The notes below the pieces were generated by a model. That model was not told the DNA's origin and did not search any database. It was given only the letters and a program-made list of their open reading frames with translations. 64,000 nucleotides of DNA from Pseudomonadota bacterium (GTDB lineage Bacteria > Bdellovibrionota > UBA1018 > CAIMNF01). The translations under genes and the position numbers were made by a program. The stretch is from the NCBI GenBank assembly GCA_027486675.1, contig JAIXOQ010000008.1, positions 124,001 to 188,000 on the forward strand, given 5' to 3'. Shown here in pieces: positions 56,700-64,000 of the stretch. The first letter of the stretch is position 1, and each line of letters begins with the position of its first letter.

Positions 56700-57812
56700 A
56701 TGGCCGAACAAAATGACGATAGAAACTTAGAAGACCTCTCTGAAGAAGCCTCCCCCTATCGCTTAGCCGAGAATAGAAAGAAAGGTCAGGTTGCACAAAG
56801 CCGTGAGCTCGCGGCTCTTGCTTTGTTACTCGCTACGGGGATGACATTTATCCTTCTTGCTCCATCCATGGCTGAAGAGATCGGGAAGTACATGAGGCAG
56901 GTGTTCTCTCAAGATCTTGGGGAGAAGTTGGGTGCCCCGACTGACGCATGGGCAGGGGAGCGATTGAGAGCGGTCATCAAGCTAGTTGCTTCCGTCGGAT
57001 TTCCTGTAGCTTTGGCCGGTCTGATTTTAGGGATTGCCGGGCACATTGCACAAATCGGTTTTATTTTTTCTTTTGATCCCATTCTTCCCAATTTAGAAAA
57101 GATCAATCCACTTGCAGGGCTTAAGCGTCTATTTTCGATGAGGCAGGTATGGGAGTCAGCACGAGTCATCTTAAAAGGGTTCGTTTTAGTGTTCGTGGCT
57201 TACCGTGTAGTTCGAGCCGATCTCGATCGCATGCCAGGCCTTGTCTTTTCTAAGCCTGCTGAGTGGATTGGAATGCTCGGTGCAACCGGTCTTAAGTTAT
57301 TTCTCTGGATGGTCGGCGTCCTCATGGTTTTCGCCGGAATCGACTTTTGGTTACAGCGCCGCGAATATGGGAAACAAGTTCGGGTCACTAAACAAGAAGC
57401 AAAGCAAGAAGCGAAGGAGCAAGATGGGGATCCGCTCATTAAAGCTCGCATTCGGTCTATGCAGCGTGATCGAGCACGGAAACGAATGATGGCCGCGGTT
57501 AGGAAGGCCGATGTCATCATCACCAATCCTACCCACATTGCGATCGCCCTTGTGTATGACAAAGACAAAATGGCGGCCCCTAGAGTAGTTGCAAAGGGCG
57601 CCGATTTTTTGGCACAACGTATTAAAAAGATAGCGGCTGAGGCCGGAATCCCGATGGTTGAGAATGTTCCTCTCGCGCGCGCCATTTATAAGACAGTTAA
57701 AGTGAACCATTTCATTCCACGCACTCTGTTTCAAGCTGTCGCCGAAGTTTTGGCGTATGTTTACCGACTCCGTGGAGCTGACGGACAATGGAAAGAGCAG
57801 GAGACCCGATGA
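56700..57812 (+). CDS. flhB: Flagellar export protein FlhB
   Basis: RKKGQVAQSRELAALA; NPTHIAIALVYD autocleavage site. Confidence 0.96.
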   Translation: MAEQNDDRNLEDLSEEASPYRLAENRKKGQVAQSRELAALALLLATGMTFILLAPSMAEEIGKYMRQVFSQDLGEKLGAPTDAWAGERLRAVIKLVASVGFPVALAGLILGIAGHIAQIGFIFSFDPILPNLEKINPLAGLKRLFSMRQVWESARVILKGFVLVFVAYRVVRADLDRMPGLVFSKPAEWIGMLGATGLKLFLWMVGVLMVFAGIDFWLQRREYGKQVRVTKQEAKQEAKEQDGDPLIKARIRSMQRDRARKRMMAAVRKADVIITNPTHIAIALVYDKDKMAAPRVVAKGADFLAQRIKKIAAEAGIPMVENVPLARAIYKTVKVNHFIPRTLFQAVAEVLAYVYRLRGADGQWKEQETR

Positions 57813-59890
57813 GTACAGTAGGGGAGAGAATTTTTAAGAATGCGGACTTCATGATGGCCATGGGGGTGCTTGGCATCCTGAGCATCATGATCATAAAGCT
57901 TCCGCCACTAGCGATTGATCTGCTTCTGACCATGTGTATTGCGATGTCGGTGATCATGTTACTCACTTCGATCTACGTAAAACGTGCAGTCGACTTCAGC
58001 GCTTTTCCAACTCTTCTTCTTCTCTTCACGCTCTTTCGACTTTCTCTAAATGTCACAACAACAAGAGTTATTCTTCTGAATGGTCCTGACTTAGGTTCCC
58101 AAGCAGCGGGCCAAGTGATTCACGCCTTTGGTGATTTTGTTGTCGGTGGCAATTATGCTGTCGGGCTGGTCGTGTTTGCAATTTTGATCGTGATTAACTT
58201 CGTCGTTATTACTAAGGGTGCCGGCCGCGTAGCTGAAGTGTCGGCCCGATTCACCTTAGATGCATTGCCAGGGAAACAAATGTCCATTGATGCAGATCTC
58301 AATGCAGGCACGATCAATGAAGAAGAGGCTCGTCGAAGGAGACAAGAGATTTCCCGTGAAGCAGATTTCTACGGGGCAATGGACGGAGCAAGTAAGTTTG
58401 TTCGAGGGGACGCAATTGCGGGCATCCTAATCGTTTTTATTAACGTGATCGGCGGTATCATCATCGGGACGATTCAAAGAGGAATGTCCATCGGTGATGC
58501 AGCTCAGGTCTTTACTCTCCTGACAATTGGCGACGGTCTGGTCTCCCAGGTTCCAGCGCTCATCGTCTCCACTGCCGCTGGTATTATCGTCACTCGTACC
58601 GGGGCGCAATCAGAGTTTAGCGGCGAAGTTGGTCGTCAGATCTTTTCCCAACCGAAAACTTTATATGCCGCAGGCGGGGTGATGTCGGTCATCGGTGTGA
58701 TTCCTGGACTTCCGTTTTTACCATTTGCGGCAGTTGGCTCAGCACTTTTCCTTCTGGGTCGGAACGTGCAACAGAAGGATGCAGCGATTGCTGCCTCTAA
58801 AAATGCGATAGATGAAAAAGAGAAGCTAAAGCCTGCTCCGGAAAAAATAGAAAGTCTGCTCGGTGTTGATGCGCTTGAACTTGAAGTCGGTTATGGGCTA
58901 GTGAGCATCGTAGATAGTGAGCAAAATGGGGATCTTTTGGAGCGCATCACAGGGATCAGGAAACAGTTCGCAATGGATATGGGTCTCGTTGTGCCCGCTT
59001 TGCGAATTCGGGATAACCTAGAATTAAAGCCAGGTGACTATCAGGTGCTCTTAAAGGGCGTGCCTATAGCACAGGGTTCTATGATGGTCGGACATCATCT
59101 GGCCATGGACCCGGGGACCGTCAGTGAGCCTGTTCGCGGGATCCCGACTAAGGAACCCGCCTTTGGATTGGATGCTTTGTGGATTCCTGCTTCGGTCAAA
59201 GATCAGGCCAATTATGCAGGCTATACCGTCGTGGATCTCTCGACTGTGATCGCAACTCACCTCACCGAGGTAATTCGTGCCCACTGTTCGGATCTGCTCG
59301 GGCGTCAGGAACTTCAGTCTCTGCTCGATGGTGTGAAGCAGAATGCGCCTAAAGTGGTCGAAGACCTGATTCCAGGACTTTTGCCTGTCGGTACTGTGCT
59401 TAAGGTTCTTAAAAACCTTCTGAAAGAGGGCGTATCGATACGTGATCTAAAAACCATCCTAGAGTCCTTAAGTGAAATGGCTCCACATCAGAAGGACTCT
59501 GGCCTGCTTACAGAGCATGTTCGCATGGCCCTTGCCCGACAGATCACACGAAAGTTTGTAAATACCGAGGGAGAATTGACACTTTTGACCTTGGATAAAG
59601 TCATTGAGGAGACGATCGCATCAGGTATTCTACAAACAGACCGAGGGCCCGAGCTTAGTCTTGAGCCCGAATTTGTGCGCACGTTCATTCAAGAATTGAA
59701 TGAGCAGGCCTCTCAACTCATGCAGGAGACGAATCAGGCCGTGGTATTGTGCTCACCTCTCATTAGATCCCACGTGAAGCAGCTGATTGATCGTTTTATG
59801 CCCAACGTTCATGTTCTTTCGCACAACGAATTGACCCCAAATGTCCAAGTCCGTTCCTACGGAACCGTGAGGTTAGCGCATGCAAGTTAA
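57809..59890 (+). CDS. flhA: Flagellar export protein FlhA
   Basis: LSLNVTTTRVILL, LDALPGKQMSIDADLNAGTINEEEARRRRQEISREADFYGAMDGASKFVRGDAIAGI. Confidence 0.97.
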   Translation: MSTVGERIFKNADFMMAMGVLGILSIMIIKLPPLAIDLLLTMCIAMSVIMLLTSIYVKRAVDFSAFPTLLLLFTLFRLSLNVTTTRVILLNGPDLGSQAAGQVIHAFGDFVVGGNYAVGLVVFAILIVINFVVITKGAGRVAEVSARFTLDALPGKQMSIDADLNAGTINEEEARRRRQEISREADFYGAMDGASKFVRGDAIAGILIVFINVIGGIIIGTIQRGMSIGDAAQVFTLLTIGDGLVSQVPALIVSTAAGIIVTRTGAQSEFSGEVGRQIFSQPKTLYAAGGVMSVIGVIPGLPFLPFAAVGSALFLLGRNVQQKDAAIAASKNAIDEKEKLKPAPEKIESLLGVDALELEVGYGLVSIVDSEQNGDLLERITGIRKQFAMDMGLVVPALRIRDNLELKPGDYQVLLKGVPIAQGSMMVGHHLAMDPGTVSEPVRGIPTKEPAFGLDALWIPASVKDQANYAGYTVVDLSTVIATHLTEVIRAHCSDLLGRQELQSLLDGVKQNAPKVVEDLIPGLLPVGTVLKVLKNLLKEGVSIRDLKTILESLSEMAPHQKDSGLLTEHVRMALARQITRKFVNTEGELTLLTLDKVIEETIASGILQTDRGPELSLEPEFVRTFIQELNEQASQLMQETNQAVVLCSPLIRSHVKQLIDRFMPNVHVLSHNELTPNVQVRSYGTVRLAHAS

Positions 59891-61271
59891 GAAGTTCGAA
59901 GCGCCAACGCTTCAAGAAGCATTAGAAACCATCAAACGGGAGCTTGGACCCGAGGCTATTATTCTGCAAACGAAGCAGAATAGGCGCGGGTTTGGGTTGA
60001 TGTCACGCGGGAGCGTTGAAGTGACGGCTGCAGTCAGTGATCGCTCCATGAAGAAGAAAGAAGTTTTAGAGAAAAGACTTCCGGATGCGTATGTGAATAC
60101 CGTGAGTGGGTTGCCCGCGCAGAAGCAGGCGGATGCATATGACCGCTACTTTGATGCAAAACTCAAGGGTCAGGCCCAAGTGACCAAGGATCAGGTTCAG
60201 ATCTCCTCTGATTCAAAGAAAATTACAGCAGTGCGCTATGCCGATATCGAAGATGATGAATCGCAAATCAATTCGCAAGTAGCTGAGCAGAAGGCTAAAT
60301 CTGTAGCCCAACGCGAACAGCAGCAGGTCATCGCAGTCCCTCCTGCTGTTGCAAAATCGATTGAGACATTGAGTCATGCGCAAGAAGAGTTGGCTCAGTT
60401 AAAACTAGTGGTCGAGGAGCTGAAGCGTGAACGGCTTGCGCAGAGCTTCATAGATGTCGATGCACCCTATATGGTGACTGAGGCATTGCAGAGTGCATTT
60501 GAATCCCTAATTCATTCTGGACTCGAGCGACGCTTTGCGGTGGAGACCATGCGCAAGGCTGCCATCGCACTCGATCCATCCGGCCGTGTTGATACCGATC
60601 AAGTGCTGGATCAAGTGGCCAGGAGCCTTTTTGAAAAAGTTGAGGTAGTACCATTCTTTCCCGAAGCGATGCGTCGGGGCCAGGGCCCTCAGATTGTCGC
60701 CCTAGTCGGGTTGTCTGGGGTCGGTAAGACCTCTCTCATTGGGAAACTCTCTAATCACGCTGCGCGTAAGCGTGAGGAGAGAGTTGCGGTGATGCGTATT
60801 CAGAATACTATGCACGAAGAACAGGTTGACCCACTGCAAATTCTTTCTAAGGCACTTCATATCCCGTATCGAACGGTGTCTGATGCTGAGTCTTTCGCGA
60901 TCGCGCTTGAGGACCTGGCTGGGTGTGATTGGATTTTTATTGATACGCCTGCACAGGGACTACGAGACGGTCGTAATCAGGCAAATCTAGAGGCTCTTTT
61001 GCATAGCGATCCACGCGTACGTATCCAGATCGTTGTTTCGGCCGCGACACGTGAAATGGAGCTTGCAGAGATTGCTCGAACCTTTTCGCGGTATAGGCCC
61101 GAATCGCTCTTTTTTACTAAGCTTGATGAGGCCCTTGCCTTTGGAGGGATGCTCTCTTTGGCCGAGCGTATGAAGTTGCCAATGGCAATTTTTACGACCG
61201 GCAGAAGAGTGACGGAAGATTGGGAGTCTGCGACACCGGAACGCATTGTCGCAAACGTTCTCGACATCTAG
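59880..61271 (+). CDS. flhF: FlhF-like SRP-type GTPase with diverged G motifs
   Basis: MQVKKFEAPTLQEALETIKRELGPEAIILQTK; GLSGVGKTSLIGKLSNHA; FTKLDEALAFGGMLSLAERMKLPMAIFTTGRRVTED. Confidence 0.88.
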   Translation: MQVKKFEAPTLQEALETIKRELGPEAIILQTKQNRRGFGLMSRGSVEVTAAVSDRSMKKKEVLEKRLPDAYVNTVSGLPAQKQADAYDRYFDAKLKGQAQVTKDQVQISSDSKKITAVRYADIEDDESQINSQVAEQKAKSVAQREQQQVIAVPPAVAKSIETLSHAQEELAQLKLVVEELKRERLAQSFIDVDAPYMVTEALQSAFESLIHSGLERRFAVETMRKAAIALDPSGRVDTDQVLDQVARSLFEKVEVVPFFPEAMRRGQGPQIVALVGLSGVGKTSLIGKLSNHAARKREERVAVMRIQNTMHEEQVDPLQILSKALHIPYRTVSDAESFAIALEDLAGCDWIFIDTPAQGLRDGRNQANLEALLHSDPRVRIQIVVSAATREMELAEIARTFSRYRPESLFFTKLDEALAFGGMLSLAERMKLPMAIFTTGRRVTEDWESATPERIVANVLDI

Positions 61272-61313
61272 AATAAGAAACGAACTACTAACTTGCCATG
61301 GAAGGGTGAGTGG

Positions 61314-62282
61314 ATGGCGACGACAAAACATGCAGTGCAAAAATACAAGAAGCAAAAGGCTGCAAAGCCTTTAAGCTCAAAGCCAATCAATGAAAAAGCC
61401 AAGTCAGTCGGCGAAGCCATTGAGGCCGTGCAGGCGGTGCAGGAAGTTGTTCAAGAGGAGCGAAAACTTCAGGCAGAACTTGAAAAAGAAATCGTCCGTG
61501 ACGCAGTTGCTACAAACAAACTTGTAGCCGGTGATTTTTCTCCAACCAACATGAAGCGTGAACAGCTGATTGTTGAATACGCGGCTTTGATTAAGTTTAT
61601 CGCGCAAAAGATTGCTGCTCGATTGCCCTCAAATATTGAGCTCGATGACCTCATGTCAGCCGGTGTTATTGGACTCATGGATGCAATCGAGAAATATGAC
61701 TCGAGCCGAGATAATAAATTTAAAACTTACGCAGAGTTTCGAATCCGTGGTGCGATCCTAGATGAGCTTCGCGCTCAAGACTGGGTGCCTAGATCTGTCC
61801 GTGAGAAGGCAAAAACCTTAGAGCGTTGCTATCAGAAGATTGAGCAAGAGAAGGGTAGACAGGCTACTGATGAGGAAGCGGCGGAAAAGCTTGGTGTCAG
61901 CCAAGACCAGTTCCACGAGATGCTTCATGAAGTACGGAGTGTTGCACTGCTCAGTTACGATGATCTTGGAAATCTATCGAACGCCGATAAGAGATCCATT
62001 CATGGAACCGGTGAGATGGGCTCCAAGGTCACTACGCCTTTTAGTGCAGTTGGTGTCGCGCACTTGAAGTCAATTGTAGCGACAGCGATTGAGGATCTCC
62101 CAGAGAAGCAGCGTTTAGTTCTAGCGCTTTATTATTACGAGGATCTCAATTTAAAAGAGATTGGCAGAGTGCTTGATGTAACGGAGTCCAGGGTCTCTCA
62201 GTTGCACTCTCAGGCGATTCTGAAGCTTAAGGCGAGACTTAAAAATCACTGGGATGACTTTGCTTCTTTGATGAACGTTTAG
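61314..62282 (+). CDS. fliA: RNA polymerase sigma factor FliA (sigma28) with N-terminal extension
   Basis: RLPSNIELDDLMSAGVIGLMDAIEKYD, FRIRGAILDELRAQDWVPRSVR, LKEIGRVLDVTESRVSQLHSQAILKLK. Confidence 0.93.
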   Translation: MATTKHAVQKYKKQKAAKPLSSKPINEKAKSVGEAIEAVQAVQEVVQEERKLQAELEKEIVRDAVATNKLVAGDFSPTNMKREQLIVEYAALIKFIAQKIAARLPSNIELDDLMSAGVIGLMDAIEKYDSSRDNKFKTYAEFRIRGAILDELRAQDWVPRSVREKAKTLERCYQKIEQEKGRQATDEEAAEKLGVSQDQFHEMLHEVRSVALLSYDDLGNLSNADKRSIHGTGEMGSKVTTPFSAVGVAHLKSIVATAIEDLPEKQRLVLALYYYEDLNLKEIGRVLDVTESRVSQLHSQAILKLKARLKNHWDDFASLMNV

Positions 62283-62695
62283 GCAGCTGCTGCCGGTGTG
62301 ACTTCCGGAGTTTCAGTCACCGCTTCCGGTGCAGGTGTTTCCTCCTGCACTTCGGGTGAAGTCGGTACAGCAATAGGCTCCAAAAGCTCATGCAGGGCGT
62401 TGCATCTGTACATGGTGCGTATGACGTAGGGCCTTTCAGAATCTGGAGGCTCTTCTCTCATGACTCTTCCGCTTGCCGTTCTGTCATGACAGGAGGAAAC
62501 CAGAGCCTTGAGTCGAAAGGGCTTAAGCCCCATCACAGTCATGGTCACCTGATCGCCTGCTGGAATCTTTCTTTCGGAAAAAAAAGACATCGTCTCTTTG
62601 CCACGCTCGGTTAACACGAGGTATCCACCCCAGGTTTGATCGGGCTGAAGTCTGCTTTGAATCTTTAGGTTTACTCTTTGAAGCATGTCGTCCAT
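62279..62695 (-). CDS. Hypothetical, possibly PilZ-like, with Pro/Ala/Glu-rich tail
   Basis: 138-aa ORF; MDDMLQRVNLKIQSRL...RKIPAGDQVTMTVMGLKPFRLKALVSSC; convergent 4-bp overlap with fliA. Confidence 0.45.
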   Translation of the reverse strand: MDDMLQRVNLKIQSRLQPDQTWGGYLVLTERGKETMSFFSERKIPAGDQVTMTVMGLKPFRLKALVSSCHDRTASGRVMREEPPDSERPYVIRTMYRCNALHELLEPIAVPTSPEVQEETPAPEAVTETPEVTPAAAA

Positions 62696-62805
62696 TTTCC
62701 CTTAGATACTAGTTTGTGTGAAAGATTCTTAACATTTAAGCTGTGTCAGTGCTGACCTAGGGTTTTGGCTTCAAACTGAGCTCAATTCGTATAAACTAAA
62801 AAAAT

Positions 62806-62884
62806 AGAGATCGATGGGGATCTCTTGACAGTTTTAGTCCAAAAACCGATGATTTAGATTAAGGCTTTCGGCAATCGTGCCGAA
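62806..62884 (+). promoter_or_regulatory. Leader with two perfect short hairpins upstream of the Flp-like pilin gene
   Basis: AGAGATC-GATGGG-GATCTCT (62806-62825) and TTCGGCA-ATCG-TGCCGAA (62867-62884), the latter abutting GAGGAG SD. Confidence 0.4.
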
Positions 62885-62894
62885 GAGGAGTTTG

Positions 62895-63116
62895 ATGACA
62901 CGCCACAGGGAGGACCGGAGTATGCAGGACAGACCGAAGTTGCTGACCCGGTTGCGCAAAACGCTATCTCGAGCGGGCCAGACCACGACAGAGTATGTCC
63001 TCATTCTTGCTATCGCTGTGATGGTCGTTATGAAAATTAAGGATCAGATCGGGAAGCGGGTTGATGGTGCGATCGATAAGATCGACCAAGAACTCGGAAA
63101 ATGGGATCAGCAGTAA
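62895..63116 (+). CDS. Flp-type (type IVb) pilin-like protein
   Basis: AG|QTTTEYVLILAIAVMVVM: prepilin-peptidase-like site with Glu5-Tyr6; SD GAGGAG; start uncertain. Confidence 0.65.
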   Translation: MTRHREDRSMQDRPKLLTRLRKTLSRAGQTTTEYVLILAIAVMVVMKIKDQIGKRVDGAIDKIDQELGKWDQQ

Positions 63117-63126
63117 TGATCAGATC

Positions 63127-63843
63127 CTAAAGTGCATCTTTGCCCTCGCAGAAAAGTATAGTCCCTGCAACGACAGCAGTCGGTATCAACAAAAGACCTA
63201 AGACCGGCACACCAAATCCAAGCGACACCACAGCTCCAAAACCAAAACAGGCACCTAGATTCTTTTTCATCCATGCGAGCGTATCTCGCACGCCTTTTTC
63301 TCTGCGTGACATGGGATAGACCACAAATTGAAGTGCAATGAGCAGTGGGGTGATGAGTGCTAAAAAGGGTGTGAGTATTGGGATCAAGGAAATCACCGAA
63401 AAAATGAGCGCGCAAATCGCGATAAAAACGGTTTTCCTCAGATCGACGATGAAGACGCGAAGCATTCTTTTAAAAGAAAAGGGCATGGAGCCACTGTGCC
63501 CTAGAATGACTTCAGTTCGTTCCGCAAGCCAATCCGAGAACGGGGAGGCAAGAAGACTTGTGGTAAATACGAGCGTGAAAAAGACAGCGATACTCATCAA
63601 AACAAAAATGAGAGCAGTTGCTAAGAATCCAGCCACATCATGCAGCAGGCTTGAACCCGAAAGTGCGGTCCATGTCAGGAGCTTTGTATGCATAAGGCTC
63701 AGCAGCCCCTGAAAGATGAAAGCATATAAGGCTGCGGAGAGTAGAATTGGAATCAAAGATAAGAGTAAGAGTGTTCTGTCTCTTAGAATCAATCGTGTGG
63801 CCTGAGGCACGCTGCTGGCACCACGCAATAGATCTTGGATCAC
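63127..63843 (-). CDS. EI24/CysZ-like integral membrane protein
   Basis: 238 aa, multiple TMs; FYPMSRREKG-like QFVVYPMSRREKGVRDTLAWMKKNLGACFGFGAVVSLGFGVPVLGLLLIPTAVVAGTILF. Confidence 0.75.
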   Translation of the reverse strand: MIQDLLRGASSVPQATRLILRDRTLLLLSLIPILLSAALYAFIFQGLLSLMHTKLLTWTALSGSSLLHDVAGFLATALIFVLMSIAVFFTLVFTTSLLASPFSDWLAERTEVILGHSGSMPFSFKRMLRVFIVDLRKTVFIAICALIFSVISLIPILTPFLALITPLLIALQFVVYPMSRREKGVRDTLAWMKKNLGACFGFGAVVSLGFGVPVLGLLLIPTAVVAGTILFCEGKDAL

Positions 63844-64000
63844 TTCTTTCCACCGTAGGGACCTGTGGCAAATCCGGATACAGGGTCCATTTTAATCGTG
63901 AGCCCAAACTGACCATCAGCCATTTTGTTATTCGCTAAAAATGTATCTAACATCGCAAACTTTGGCTTCACCCGGTCTGACAACCCAAGAAGTACCTGAA
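63840..64000 (-). CDS. C-terminus of hypothetical protein truncated by window end
   Basis: Minus-strand frame open from 64000: ...LSDRVKPKFAMLDTFLANNKMADGQFGLTIKMDPVSGFATGPYGGKK*; GTGA overlap with next gene. Confidence 0.55.
   Translation of the reverse strand, partial: QVLLGLSDRVKPKFAMLDTFLANNKMADGQFGLTIKMDPVSGFATGPYGGKK

Noticed and set aside
1-64000. CRISPR arrays, rRNA, tRNA, IS elements or prophage
   Set aside because: No regularly spaced direct repeats, transposase/integrase or phage structural ORFs, or recognisable stable RNA genes were seen by eye.

Overview
A 64 kb bacterial chromosomal window with dense gene packing and no rRNA, tRNA or CRISPR detected by eye. The gene content suggests a flagellated Gram-negative, perhaps Bdellovibrionota-like; that placement is inference only. 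The left part (1-30 kb) carries housekeeping genes (NamZ, PBP4/DacB, RmuC, GpmA, TrmO, IleS, FtsK, CCA-adding enzyme, NFACT/Rqc2-like, Xaa-Pro aminopeptidase, RlmI-like), a run of orphan secreted/lipoproteins, and a partial Tad-like set (TadB/C-like, CpaF, secretin). The middle holds a small basic protein gene missing from the ORF track, metK, a sigma54-activator-like AAA+ regulator, and a five-gene MCE/Mla-type locus that includes an SH3/beta-barrel protein. From about 36.7 to 62.3 kb lies one long flagellar operon: TPR protein, second AAA+ regulator, flgBC fliEFGHIJ motE-like fliK flgD, TIGR02530-like gene, flgE fliLMNOPQR flhBA flhF fliA. The most interesting signals are: (i) both AAA+ regulators lack the GAFTGA sigma54-contact motif and have altered Walker B; (ii) FlhF has lost canonical G2/G3 residues and no flhG follows it; (iii) a candidate structured RNA with nested inverted repeats and an intrinsic terminator lies at 5391-5589; (iv) an MCE operon is translationally coupled to a putative outer-membrane barrel; (v) FliA has a roughly 75-aa N-terminal extension. 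All calls come from reading the sequence and ORF track; no searches or folding programs were run.
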